From assembly GCF_016862955.1 (NCBI RefSeq), contig NZ_BONY01000041.1, forward strand, positions 1 to 64,000: a stretch of DNA of 64,000 nt, read 5' to 3'. Below, in pieces: positions 33,392 to 42,400 of this stretch. The stretch comes from Rhizocola hellebori (GTDB lineage: Bacteria; Actinomycetota; Actinomycetes; Mycobacteriales; Micromonosporaceae). The notes beneath the pieces were generated by a model that saw nothing but the letters and a program-made list of their open reading frames with translations, ran no database searches and was not told the origin of the DNA. Every line of letters starts with the position of its first letter. Position 1 is the first letter of the stretch. Position numbers and translations under genes: made by a program.

Positions 33392-34357
33392 ATGAACGAG
33401 ACCGTGCAGCAGGTTCTATACGATGCAGCCCGCCTTGCGCTGGCCGCCCCATCGATATTCAACACTCAGCCATGGCTGTGGGCGGTCGGACCCGACCGCC
33501 TCGAATTGCGCGCGGATCGGACCAGACAACTGCGTGTCGTCGACCCGGATGCCCGGCTGTTGACGATCAGCTGCGGGGTTGCGTTGCACCACGCCACGAC
33601 CGCCCTCGCCGGCAACGCCGTCGACACGGTGCTGCTTCCCGATCCAGCCGACCGTGACCTGCTGGCTGTGTTGCACCTGTCCGGCGAGGCCGCCAGCGGA
33701 CGCACGCTAGCCCAGCTGCGCCGAGCAATCACCACGCGGCGCACTGATCGCCGGCCGTTCAGCCAAGCACCCGTTCCCGCCCACACGCTCGACCGGCTCG
33801 TCGCCGCGTGCGCGCAGCAAGGCGCACACCTGTACCAGGTGCCATACCAGCACCTGGCCACGCTGGCCCTTGCCGCGGTCGCGGCCGGTGCGCTACATCT
33901 GTCCAATCCGGACTATCGCGTCGAGCTCGCCGATTGGACTCATCGTCCACTGTGGAGCGGTGATGGGGTACCCGTCGAGACGGCAGTGGAAGCGAGCGCC
34001 CGGCGCGTCCCGGTCCGAGACTTCGCGCCGTTCGGTGGCGACACCTTGCCCGCCGGTTCCGACAATGACTTCGGCGCGCTTTACGCGATCGTCTACACCG
34101 ACACCGATTCCACAGGGTCTTGGCTAAGCGCGGGCATGAGCTTGTCGGCCATCCTGCTCACCGCGACCGCCGCTGGGCTCGGCACGGCACCCATCAGCGA
34201 CGTGACCGAGGCTGGCGCCATCCGCGAGCAGCTTCGCCAGATATTGCCAAGCGGGTACCCCCAGGTCGCCGTCAGACTCGGACACCCGCAGACCGGCGAG
34301 CCACCAGCAACGCCGCGACGGCCACCGGAGGAGGTCATCAGCCTGGTGCGGGCATAG
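33392..34357 (+). CDS. Acg-family nitroreductase-like flavoprotein (copy 1)
   Basis: Protein of 321 residues of the Acg family: duplicated nitroreductase half-folds with APSIFNTQPWLWAV, LTISCGVALHHATTALA, TRRTDRRPF, VRDFAPFGGDTLPAG and LGTAPISDVTEAG. In mycobacteria Acg (Rv2032) and relatives are DosR-regulated and bind FMN tightly without clear reductase activity, possibly storing flavin. ATG 33392 is the only start before APSIFNTQPW with room for the N-terminal helix. Tandem DevR-type boxes lie upstream. It is convergent with narK. Closest to the copy at 60193. Confidence 0.85.
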   Translation: MNETVQQVLYDAARLALAAPSIFNTQPWLWAVGPDRLELRADRTRQLRVVDPDARLLTISCGVALHHATTALAGNAVDTVLLPDPADRDLLAVLHLSGEAASGRTLAQLRRAITTRRTDRRPFSQAPVPAHTLDRLVAACAQQGAHLYQVPYQHLATLALAAVAAGALHLSNPDYRVELADWTHRPLWSGDGVPVETAVEASARRVPVRDFAPFGGDTLPAGSDNDFGALYAIVYTDTDSTGSWLSAGMSLSAILLTATAAGLGTAPISDVTEAGAIREQLRQILPSGYPQVAVRLGHPQTGEPPATPRRPPEEVISLVRA

Positions 34358-34366
34358 CGAGCGGCC

Positions 34367-35560
34367 TCATGACCCGGCTGTAGAGCGATGGGCGAGGCCG
34401 CTCATTTTGACGGCGGTGTACACGGCGGCAGCCAGTGCGACATCCGACAGCAGCATCAGCCCGATGGCGTAGGACCCCTCGACGCCGTATACCCAGCCCA
34501 TGATCAACGGTGGGACGAAGCCACCGAGGCCGCCGGCGGCGCCGACAACGCCGGTCACACTGCCGACCTTGTCTGCGGGCGCAAGTTTGCCGACGAGGGC
34601 GAAGACTGCGCCGCTGGCGGCTCCGAGCAGGGCGGCCATGCCGAGGAAGGCCATGGTGGCCAACGGGATCAGCGGCGGCTGGAACGCTTGGACCACGGCC
34701 AGGAGCGCGACCCCGGAGAAGCTCCACACCAGCACGGCAACCGGGTGGAATCGGTCCGAGAGCCAGCCGCCGGTGGGCCGGGCGATGACGGCGAGCACGA
34801 CGAAGCCGGCGGTCCGCAAGGCGGCATCGTTGGCACTAAGGCCATAAGCGGTTTTGAGGTAGGCGGGTAGGTAAACGCTGAACGCGACGAATCCGCCGAA
34901 CCCGACGGCATAAAGGAAACACAATTGCCAGGTGATGGCGAGCCGGCCGACGTCGACGGTGCGGGCCCACGCCGAACCGGTGGGACGCGGGCGATTTGGC
35001 GCGTCGCGGATGAACAGGAACGCCACGACCGCGTAGACGACCAGGATCGCTGCCACGATGAGGAATGGGGCGTCCGGGCCGTAGGTGTCGGCGAACTTGA
35101 CCGTGGTGAAGTTGGCGATGGCGGTGCCGCCTGTGCCGATGCCGAACACGCCGAGGGCGAATCCTTTGCGCGCCGGTGGATACCAGCCGGAGACCAGCGG
35201 CACCCCGACAGCGAAGGTGGTGCCGCCGAGGCCGAGGAAGAATCCGGCGACGATCAGTGCAGAGTAAGAAGACACGACGCTCAGCGTGAGGACGGGCACG
35301 ACCGTGGCGAGGCTGACGATCGGGAACATGATCCGGGCCCCGTACCGGTCGGTGAGCGCGCCGACCGGGATCCTGCCGAGCGAGCCGACCAATACGGGTA
35401 CCGCCACCAGAAGGGATTGCGCGGCAAAGCCGAGGCCCAGGCGTTCCTTGACGCCGGGGGCGAGCGGGCCGAGCAGTGCCCAAGCCCAGAAGTTCACGGT
35501 GAACCCGATCGTGGCCAGCACCAGATTGCGGGTCGCGCCCCCGCGCGGCGTCGTGCTCAT
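34367..35560 (-). CDS. narK: NarK-type nitrate/nitrite MFS transporter
   Basis: Protein of 397 residues with 12 predicted helices. NarK signatures: GFTVNFWAWALLGPLAPGVK, GSLGRIPVGALTDRYGARIM (motif A), and the glycine-rich nitrate signatures GFFLGLGGTTFAVGVPLVSG and GVFGIGTGGTAIANF. GAVFALVGKLAPADKVGSVT and TGVVGAAGGLGGFVPPLIMG lie in the second half. It moves nitrate in and/or nitrite out. GAGGTGAG precedes ATG 35560. It is the last gene of the minus-strand nar cluster, 45 bases after narI, so narG-H-J-I-K is probably one operon. Confidence 0.93.
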   Translation of the reverse strand: MSTTPRGGATRNLVLATIGFTVNFWAWALLGPLAPGVKERLGLGFAAQSLLVAVPVLVGSLGRIPVGALTDRYGARIMFPIVSLATVVPVLTLSVVSSYSALIVAGFFLGLGGTTFAVGVPLVSGWYPPARKGFALGVFGIGTGGTAIANFTTVKFADTYGPDAPFLIVAAILVVYAVVAFLFIRDAPNRPRPTGSAWARTVDVGRLAITWQLCFLYAVGFGGFVAFSVYLPAYLKTAYGLSANDAALRTAGFVVLAVIARPTGGWLSDRFHPVAVLVWSFSGVALLAVVQAFQPPLIPLATMAFLGMAALLGAASGAVFALVGKLAPADKVGSVTGVVGAAGGLGGFVPPLIMGWVYGVEGSYAIGLMLLSDVALAAAVYTAVKMSGLAHRSTAGS

Positions 35561-35605
35561 CGTCTCACCTCGGAAAGTTAGGGCCGGCGTTGTCGGCGTT
35601 GGGCA

Positions 35606-36349
35606 TCAGTCGCGGTTGCGGGTGGGCAGTTGCGGCGGGCCTTCCCAGCCGGGCCGGGTGGGGCGCAGGCCGGGACGGGGATCGCGGCTGCGGTAGACCA
35701 CGTACGGGCGGGTGAGGTAACCGACTGGGGCGCTGAACGCGTGGACAAGGCGGGTGAAGGGCCAGAATGCGAACAGCGCGAAGGCGGCGATGATGTGGAT
35801 CTGGAAGCCGACCGGGACGCCCGCCATAACCTCAGGGTCGGGGCTGAGATAGAACAGCGACCGGAACCACGGGGCAACGGTTTCCCGGTAGTCGTAGCCT
35901 TCGCCGGCGACATTGGCCCGCACGGTCGCCCACAGCCCGAGCACGATGACGGCTGCCAGAACGACATACATGGCCTTGTCGTTTTTGGTGGTGGCCGCGA
36001 AGACCGGTCCGGTGAGACGGCGCCGGGCGATCAGGATGGCCATGCCGATCAGTGTGCTGAAGCCGGCTATCGTCCCGATGAACACGGCCATCAGGTGATA
36101 GGCATGCTCGGTGATGCCAACAGCTTCGGTCCACGATTTGGGGATGAGCAACCCGCCTATGTGTCCAATCAGGACCATCAGCACGCCGAAGTGGAAAAGC
36201 GGGCTGCCCCAGCGCAGCACCGAGGTTTCGTAGAGCTGGGAGGACCGGGTCGTCCAGCCGAACTTGTCGTAGCGGTAGCGCCAGATCAGCCCGCCGGCAA
36301 GCACCGCCATGGCCAGATATGGGTAGACCACCCAGAGCAGAACGTTCAT
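35606..36349 (-). CDS. narI: Respiratory nitrate reductase gamma subunit (cytochrome b)
   Basis: Protein of 247 residues with five membrane helices. NarI features are WVVYPYLAMAVLAGGLIWRY-RYDKFGWTTRSSQLYE, FHFGVLMVLIGHIGGLLIPK, GITEHAYHLMAVFIGTIAGF and FWPFTRLVHAFSAPVGYLTR; the paired histidines of helices 2 and 5 ligate two b hemes that take electrons from menaquinol. It anchors NarGH on the inner face of the membrane. The start overlaps narJ by four bases. Confidence 0.95.
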   Translation of the reverse strand: MNVLLWVVYPYLAMAVLAGGLIWRYRYDKFGWTTRSSQLYETSVLRWGSPLFHFGVLMVLIGHIGGLLIPKSWTEAVGITEHAYHLMAVFIGTIAGFSTLIGMAILIARRRLTGPVFAATTKNDKAMYVVLAAVIVLGLWATVRANVAGEGYDYRETVAPWFRSLFYLSPDPEVMAGVPVGFQIHIIAAFALFAFWPFTRLVHAFSAPVGYLTRPYVVYRSRDPRPGLRPTRPGWEGPPQLPTRNRD

Positions 36350-36966
36350 CGACGGCCTCCGGTGGTGTCGACGAAGGCGAATGGTTCCAGGCCGACCTGC
36401 TCCACCGGCGGGCCGGAGCGAGCCAGGCGAATTGCCGCGGCGATGTCGCCGGGTTGCGCCGGTGGCAGCATCCCCCGGACCGCCTCGATGACATGCCGGT
36501 AGGCGGAGTTCTCGGCGGTCAGCGCATCGGCCAGCAGGTCGAGGCCGACGCGGTTCTCGCGCAGCAGCCGCCAGCCACCGTCGTCCATGGCGGCCAGATC
36601 CAATACGGCCGGCAGATAGTCGGGCAGCTCACCGTCCAGAACCTGCAGACCGGCCGCCTTGTACGCGGCGGCGAAGATGACGAGGGCTTCGCCGCGTTTG
36701 CGGGTGTCACCCGCCGTGTAATAGGTCAGGTGCAGGCAGCAGCGGCGGCGGAAGTCGAACAGCTCGACGTAGGCGGTGGCGAGGTGGGCCGGATCGTGGC
36801 TCGCCCGGTGCTGGGCAGCCAGCCGCAACGGCTCGGCCACCGCCACCGGAAGGGTTTCCAGCGCCGCCGTCAGCGTCGGCAACGCCGCAAGGGCTTCGCC
36901 GTCCGGGTAGCGCATCAGCAGCGACGCCGCTCGGGCGGCGACAGGACGCCACGCATGCTGGGTCAC
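36346..36966 (-). CDS. narJ: Nitrate reductase assembly chaperone
   Basis: Protein of 206 residues of the NarJ/DMSO-reductase chaperone family: all-helical, with LLMRYPDGEALAALPTLTAA, YVELFDFRRRCCLHLTYYTA (the conserved YVETFDxxRR-xLYLTY motif) and GDTRKRGEALVIFAAAYKAA. It binds the NarG N-terminus and ensures molybdenum cofactor insertion before membrane docking. It overlaps narH and narI by four bases on either side, giving tight translational coupling. Confidence 0.93.
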   Translation of the reverse strand: MTQHAWRPVAARAASLLMRYPDGEALAALPTLTAALETLPVAVAEPLRLAAQHRASHDPAHLATAYVELFDFRRRCCLHLTYYTAGDTRKRGEALVIFAAAYKAAGLQVLDGELPDYLPAVLDLAAMDDGGWRLLRENRVGLDLLADALTAENSAYRHVIEAVRGMLPPAQPGDIAAAIRLARSGPPVEQVGLEPFAFVDTTGGRR

Positions 36967-38627
36967 GCTTCGCCTCCATCGGTCTTTGGCGGGAAGAGGC
37001 CTTCGGGCCGGCCCTTGCCGTCCCAGTTGAGCAGGTTGACCCGGGTGGCCTTATCGTCGGGCGCGGCCGACGAGTCGGCGGTCTGGCGGTTGCGCAGCAT
37101 GTGAAAGTTCTCCACGTCGATGGGTGCCGGGGTGCCGGAGGACTCGCCGAACGGTCCTGACCCGCCCATGCCGGGTCCGCCTTCGTAGTCCAGGCTGCAC
37201 TCGGAGCCCAGCTGTTCCAGGCGATGGGCCTGCTCGGCGTGGGCAGCCGGTATGACATAACGGTCCTCGTATTTGGCGATGGCCAGCAGCCGGTACATGT
37301 CGTCGATCTGCTGACCGGTCATGCCAACGGCCTCGGCGATCGTCTCATCCGGCTGTTCGCCGAGGTTGATGCGGCGCTGGTAGGCGCGCATCGCCGCGAG
37401 CCGGCGCAGCACGGCGGTCACCGGAGCCGGGTCACCTGCCGTGAACAGGCCGGCAAGATAATCCACCGGGATGCGCAGGGCGTCGACCGCGCCGAACAGG
37501 TTGTCCATGTCCTCGCCGTCGTGGCCGGTGTCGCGCAAGATGTCGACGACCGGCGACAGCGGCGGGATGTACCAGACCATCGGCATCGTGCGGTATTCCG
37601 GATGCAGCGGCAGCGCCACCTCGTACCTCATGATGAGATCCCAGATCGGCGACAGCTGCGCCGCGCCGATCCAGTCGTCGGGGATGCCGGCAGCGCGGGC
37701 GGCGGCGACCACCTGCGCATCGTTGGGGTCGAGGAACACCGAACGCTGCGCCGCATACAACTCGTGCTCATCCTTGACCGCAGCTGCTTTTCCGACCCGA
37801 TCGGCGTCGTAGAGCATCAGCCCGATGTAGCGCAGCCGCCCGACACAGGTTTCCGAACAGATGGTGGGCTGGCCGATTTCGATGCGGGGAAAGCAGAACG
37901 TGCACTTTTCGGCTTTGCCGGTGCGGTGATTGAAATAGATTTTCTTGTACGGGCAGCCGGTGACACACATCCGCCAGCCGCGGCACCGGTCCTGGTCGAC
38001 AAGCACGATGCCGTCCTCGGCCCGCTTGTATATCGCCCCGGACGGGCACGACGCGGCGCACGACGGGTTGAGGCAGTGTTCGCAGATGCGGGGAAGGAAG
38101 AACAGGAACGCCTTCTCGTATTCCTGCCGCACGGTGTCGGAGATCTTGGCCAGAATCGGGTCGCCCGCAGCGATTTCGTTGCCACCGGCCAGAGAGTCGT
38201 CCCAGTTCGCCGACCAGGTGACTTTGGTGTCCTTGCCGGTGAGCAATGATTTGGGCCGGGCCACGGGAGTGTCGTCACCCGCAGGTGCCGTGAGCAGATG
38301 CTCGTAATCGTAGGTCCAGGGCTCGTAGTAGTCGGCCATCGCCGGCAGCTTCGGGTTGGCGAAGATACTCAACAGCTTTTTGAGCCTGCCACCGGCTCGT
38401 GGCTTGAGCCGGCCGGAACGGGTGCGCGTCCAGCCACCCTGCCACCGGTCCTGGTTCTCGTAGGTGCGCGGATAGCCCTGCCCGGGGCGGGATTCGACGT
38501 TGTTGAACCACACATACTCCACACCGGAACGGTTCGTCCACGCTTGTTTGCAGGTGACCGAGCAGGTGTGGCAGCCGATGCACTTGTCGAGGTTCATCAC
38601 CATCGCCATCTGAGCCATCACGCGCAT
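36963..38627 (-). CDS. narH: Respiratory nitrate reductase beta subunit (iron-sulfur)
   Basis: Protein of 554 residues. All four cluster motifs are present: DKCIGCHTCSVTCKQAW (residues about 14-30), CEHCLNPSCAASCPSGAIYK, CRGWRMCVTGCPYKK (Trp in place of the second Cys, giving the [3Fe-4S] cluster) and CTFCFPRIEIGQPTICSETC. It passes electrons from NarI hemes to NarG. The length is typical of actinobacterial NarH. The ATG at 38627 overlaps the narG stop (TGATG). The reading frame is open upstream to 39296, but that part lies inside narG and is not translated as narH. Confidence 0.95.
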   Translation of the reverse strand: MRVMAQMAMVMNLDKCIGCHTCSVTCKQAWTNRSGVEYVWFNNVESRPGQGYPRTYENQDRWQGGWTRTRSGRLKPRAGGRLKKLLSIFANPKLPAMADYYEPWTYDYEHLLTAPAGDDTPVARPKSLLTGKDTKVTWSANWDDSLAGGNEIAAGDPILAKISDTVRQEYEKAFLFFLPRICEHCLNPSCAASCPSGAIYKRAEDGIVLVDQDRCRGWRMCVTGCPYKKIYFNHRTGKAEKCTFCFPRIEIGQPTICSETCVGRLRYIGLMLYDADRVGKAAAVKDEHELYAAQRSVFLDPNDAQVVAAARAAGIPDDWIGAAQLSPIWDLIMRYEVALPLHPEYRTMPMVWYIPPLSPVVDILRDTGHDGEDMDNLFGAVDALRIPVDYLAGLFTAGDPAPVTAVLRRLAAMRAYQRRINLGEQPDETIAEAVGMTGQQIDDMYRLLAIAKYEDRYVIPAAHAEQAHRLEQLGSECSLDYEGGPGMGGSGPFGESSGTPAPIDVENFHMLRNRQTADSSAAPDDKATRVNLLNWDGKGRPEGLFPPKTDGGEA

Positions 38628-41600
38628 CAGTACTGCACCTCCTGGGAGCGGCGGCGGATCACGGTGACCTCGTCGCGTTGGTTGCCGGTCGGGCCGAGGT
38701 AGTTGAAGGCGAATGACAGTTGCGCGTACCCGCCGATGAGATGGCTTGGTTTGATGAGCAGCCGGGTCAGCGAGTTGTGGATGCCACCGCGGCGGCCGTT
38801 GGTCTCGGCTTTCGGCACATCGATGACCCGCTCCTGGGCGTGGTACATGTATACGGTGCCTTCGGGCATCTTGTGGGTCACCACGGCCCGGCATACCACG
38901 ACACCGTTGCGGTTGACCGCTTCTATCCACTCGTTGTCGGCAACGCCGATCTTCGCCGCGTCGGCCTCGCTCATCCACATCGTCGGGCCTCCACGCGACA
39001 GGGTGAGCATGATGAGGTTGTCCTGGTATTCGGAATGGATCGACCATTTCGAATGCGGCGTCAGGTACCGCACGGTCAGTTCCAGCTCGCCGTTGCGGCC
39101 CAGTCTGGGCTCGCCGAAAAGCTTGTGCATGTCCAGCGGCGGCCGGAAGACCGGCAGTTCCTCGCCCAGCTCCTGCATCCAGTCGTGGTCGAGATAGAAA
39201 TGCTGCCGTCCGGTCAGGGTGTGCCAGGGTTTGAGCCGCTCCACGTTGATGGTGAAAGGCGAATAGCGCCTGCCGCCGTGTTCGCTGCCCGACCATTCCG
39301 GGCTCGTGATCACCGGCACCGGCCGCGACTGGCAGTCGGCGAAGCGGATCTGTTTACCCTCATGCTCTGCGGCCAGATCGGCGAGCCGCTGCCCGGTGCG
39401 CCGCTCGAGAAACTGGAAGCCTTCGGTGGCGACGCGGCCGTTGGTTGTCCCGGAAAGGGCCAGAATCGCCTCGCACGCTCGGATGTCGGTGTCCAGCCGG
39501 GGCCGCCCGTCGGCAGCGCCACCGCGAACAGTGCCATTGACACCGCGCAGATACTCGACCTCCGGTTGGACGTCGACAGTGACGGCTTTAGTGGTGGTGC
39601 CGAGCCGGTCCAGCAGCGGGCCGAGCGCAGCCATCTTCTCCGCGATCGCGCCGTAGTCGCGTTGCACCACAACGAATTTGGGCATTGTTTTGCCGGGTAC
39701 CGCTTCCGCCTGGCCGGTTTTCCAGTCGCGCACCACACCCCCGGGCGTGGCGAGGGCGTCGGGCGTGTCGTGTAACAGTGGCGCGGCCACCATGTCGTTG
39801 CGCACGCCAAGATGTGGTCCGGCGAGTTGCGAAAACGCCTGGGCGATGCCGTGGAAAGCGGTGAAGTCGGTGCGGGTCTGCCACGGCGGCGCGATGGCCG
39901 GGGTGAACGCGTGGATGAACGGGTGCATGTCGGTGGTGTTCAGGTCGTGCTTCTCGTACCAGGTGGCGGCCGGCAGCACCACGTCGGAGAACAATGTGGT
40001 CGACGTCATCCGAAAGTCCAGTGACAGCAACAGATCCAGCTTGCCCTGCGGGGCTTCCTCGTGCCAGACCACGTCCTGGGGCCGTTTCTCCGGCGACGCC
40101 TCGTCGGCGCGCAGCGAGGAATCTGTACCCAGAAGATGGCGCAGGAAATACTCGTTGCCTTTTGCCGACGAACCCAGCAGGTTGGCCCGCCACACCGTCA
40201 GCACCCGTGGCCAGTTCTGCGGCGCATCCGGGTCGGTGCAGGCGAATCCGAGCTTGCCATCTACGAGCGATTGCGCGACATGGGCGGCCGGATCGTCCGG
40301 ATTGGACTTTAACGCTTCGTCGGCGACGTCGAGCGGGTTGCGGTCGAAGGTGGGCATCGATGGCATCCAGCCCAGCCGTGCCGACTTGGCCAGCAGGTCC
40401 GCGGTGTGTTTGCCGGCGAACTCGCCCCGGGCCAATGGTGACGCCAGCACGTCGGAGCCGTAGTGGTCGTAGCGCCACTGGTCGGTGTGCAAATACCAGT
40501 AAGCGGTGCCGATCATCTGCCGGGGCGGGCGTGACCAGTCCAGCCCGAAGGCCAGGTGCGCCCAGCCGGTGACCGGGCGGCACTTCTCCTGCCCTACGTA
40601 GTGCGCCCACCCGCCGCCGTTGACGCCCTGGCATCCGGTCAGCGTGGTCAGGGCCAGCATCGCGCGGTAGGTGGTGTCGGAGTGGAACCAGTGATTGGTA
40701 CCGGCCCCCATAAGAATCATCGACCGGCCACCCGATCGCTCGGCATTGTCGGCGAACTCGCGGGCGATGCGGGCCACCGCCACGGCCGGCACGCCCGTGA
40801 TCGGCTCCTGCCAGGCCGGGGTGTACGGCTGCGACGGGTCGTCGTAACCGCTCGGCCATTGGCCGGGCATGCCGGGCCGCGACACCCCGTACTGCGCGAG
40901 CATCAGGTCGTAGACAGTGGTGACGAGCTTCCCGGCAACCTGAGCGGTCGGCACACCACGGCGGGTCAGACTCGGCAGGTCGTTGTCGAAACGCGGCAAC
41001 ACCACTTCGGCCGGTGCGCCGCCGGCACAGCTCAGCCTGGGCACGACGGCACCCAGGTCGAGGTTCCATCTGCCGACACCCGCCTCGGCGTAGCGGTGCC
41101 CCAGCGACCCGTTGGGCACCACGGGCGTGTCGCTGGCGGAATCCCACACCACCGGGCGGAACGCGGCCTCCGCATCGGTCTCGCCGAGATCGGCGGCGTT
41201 GACGAACTTGCCCGGCCGGTATCCCCCACCGTCCAACGGCTCCAAGGCGATCAGGTAAGGCAGATCCGTGTAGCGCGAGACGTAGTCGGCGAAACGCGGC
41301 GTGCTCTTGTCGACGAAGAACTCTTTGAGGATGACGTGGCCCATCGCCATCGCCAGCGCGCCATCGGTTCCCGGCTGGGCAGGCAGCCACTCGTCGGCGA
41401 ACTTCACGTTGTCGGCGTAGTCCGGCGACACCACGACGACCTTCTGGCCGCGGTAGCGGGCCTCGGCCATCCAATGCGCGTCGGGGGTGCGGGTCACCGG
41501 CACATTGGAGCCCCACATCACCAGATAGGAGGCGTCCCACCAGTCACCGGACTCCGGCACGTCGGTCTGGTCGCCGAACATTTGCGGTGAGGCCACGGGC

Positions 41601-42301
41601 AGGTCGGCGTACCAGTCGTAGAAAGAAAGCATCGACCCGCCGATCAGGCTGATGAACCGGGCGCCAACGGCGTGCGACACCATCGACATCGCCGGGATCG
41701 GGGAGAACCCGGCGACCCGGTCCGGCCCGTACTCCTTGATGGCGTGCACATGCGCGGCCGCCACGATTTCCTGCGCCTCGTCCCACGAGATGCGCACCAG
41801 GCCGCCCTTGCCCCGCGCCCGCTGGTAGGCCCGCCGCCGCTCGGGATCGGCCTGAATGTCGGCCCACGCCGCCACCGGATCGCCAAGACGTGTCTTCGCC
41901 TCGCGATACATCTGCACCAGCACCCCGCGCGCGTACGGGTAGCGCACTCTCGTGGGCGAATACGTATACCAGGAAAACGCCGCCCCGCGCGGGCAGCCAC
42001 GCGGCTCGTACTCCGGCCTGTCCGCCCCGACGCTGGGATAGTCGGTCTGCTGCTGCTCCCAGGTGATGATCCCGTCGCGAACATACACCTTCCAGGAACA
42101 CGACCCGGTGCAGTTCACCCCGTGCGTGGAGCGCACCACCTTGTCATAGGACCACCGGTCCCGGTAGAACGCGTCGGCCTCCCGGCCACCGATCTGGTGC
42201 AGCGTGCGCCCGTCCGCGGAAACCTCGGCGCGGCGCACCAGCCCGCCCACGGCCAGCAATGCCCGTCCCGCCTGTTCTGCCGCGCGCGACATAATCGCCA
42301 T
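38627..42301 (-). CDS. narG: Respiratory nitrate reductase alpha subunit (molybdoenzyme)
   Basis: Protein of 1224 residues, full length for NarG. The N-terminal HGVNCTGSCSWKVYV is the His/Cys motif for the FS0 [4Fe-4S] cluster, followed by GCPRGAAFSWYTYSPTRVRY. Mo-bisMGD-binding regions include YLVMWGSNVPVTRTPDAHW, GAGTNHWFHSDTTYRAML and GCQGVNGGGWAHYVGQEKC. It reduces nitrate to nitrite on the cytoplasmic side. ATG 42301 directly follows GAGGGG; ATG 42292 has better spacing to it. No molybdopterin synthesis genes and no clear DevR box were found nearby. Confidence 0.96.
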   Translation of the reverse strand: MAIMSRAAEQAGRALLAVGGLVRRAEVSADGRTLHQIGGREADAFYRDRWSYDKVVRSTHGVNCTGSCSWKVYVRDGIITWEQQQTDYPSVGADRPEYEPRGCPRGAAFSWYTYSPTRVRYPYARGVLVQMYREAKTRLGDPVAAWADIQADPERRRAYQRARGKGGLVRISWDEAQEIVAAAHVHAIKEYGPDRVAGFSPIPAMSMVSHAVGARFISLIGGSMLSFYDWYADLPVASPQMFGDQTDVPESGDWWDASYLVMWGSNVPVTRTPDAHWMAEARYRGQKVVVVSPDYADNVKFADEWLPAQPGTDGALAMAMGHVILKEFFVDKSTPRFADYVSRYTDLPYLIALEPLDGGGYRPGKFVNAADLGETDAEAAFRPVVWDSASDTPVVPNGSLGHRYAEAGVGRWNLDLGAVVPRLSCAGGAPAEVVLPRFDNDLPSLTRRGVPTAQVAGKLVTTVYDLMLAQYGVSRPGMPGQWPSGYDDPSQPYTPAWQEPITGVPAVAVARIAREFADNAERSGGRSMILMGAGTNHWFHSDTTYRAMLALTTLTGCQGVNGGGWAHYVGQEKCRPVTGWAHLAFGLDWSRPPRQMIGTAYWYLHTDQWRYDHYGSDVLASPLARGEFAGKHTADLLAKSARLGWMPSMPTFDRNPLDVADEALKSNPDDPAAHVAQSLVDGKLGFACTDPDAPQNWPRVLTVWRANLLGSSAKGNEYFLRHLLGTDSSLRADEASPEKRPQDVVWHEEAPQGKLDLLLSLDFRMTSTTLFSDVVLPAATWYEKHDLNTTDMHPFIHAFTPAIAPPWQTRTDFTAFHGIAQAFSQLAGPHLGVRNDMVAAPLLHDTPDALATPGGVVRDWKTGQAEAVPGKTMPKFVVVQRDYGAIAEKMAALGPLLDRLGTTTKAVTVDVQPEVEYLRGVNGTVRGGAADGRPRLDTDIRACEAILALSGTTNGRVATEGFQFLERRTGQRLADLAAEHEGKQIRFADCQSRPVPVITSPEWSGSEHGGRRYSPFTINVERLKPWHTLTGRQHFYLDHDWMQELGEELPVFRPPLDMHKLFGEPRLGRNGELELTVRYLTPHSKWSIHSEYQDNLIMLTLSRGGPTMWMSEADAAKIGVADNEWIEAVNRNGVVVCRAVVTHKMPEGTVYMYHAQERVIDVPKAETNGRRGGIHNSLTRLLIKPSHLIGGYAQLSFAFNYLGPTGNQRDEVTVIRRRSQEVQY

Positions 42302-42400
42302 CCCCTCGTTTTCAGACCTCGACGACCGGTGCCCGTCCGGTGAGGACGGGACCAGTCAAACACGCGAGTATGCGTTAGCTGTGCTGAAACTTCGACGCAC

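Noticed and set aside
36963-39296. Extending narH upstream to a 777-residue protein
   Set aside because: The extra 223 codons lie within narG in another frame, and the TGATG junction at 38627 gives the normal NarH start.
39588-41540. A 650-codon second reading frame inside narG on the same strand
   Set aside because: It is Arg/Gly-rich with no family features and overlaps a certain NarG; a by-product of high GC.
42302-42400. DevR-type box before narG (GGACGGGACCAGTC)
   Set aside because: Only one half-site matches GGGNC and the second half is absent.
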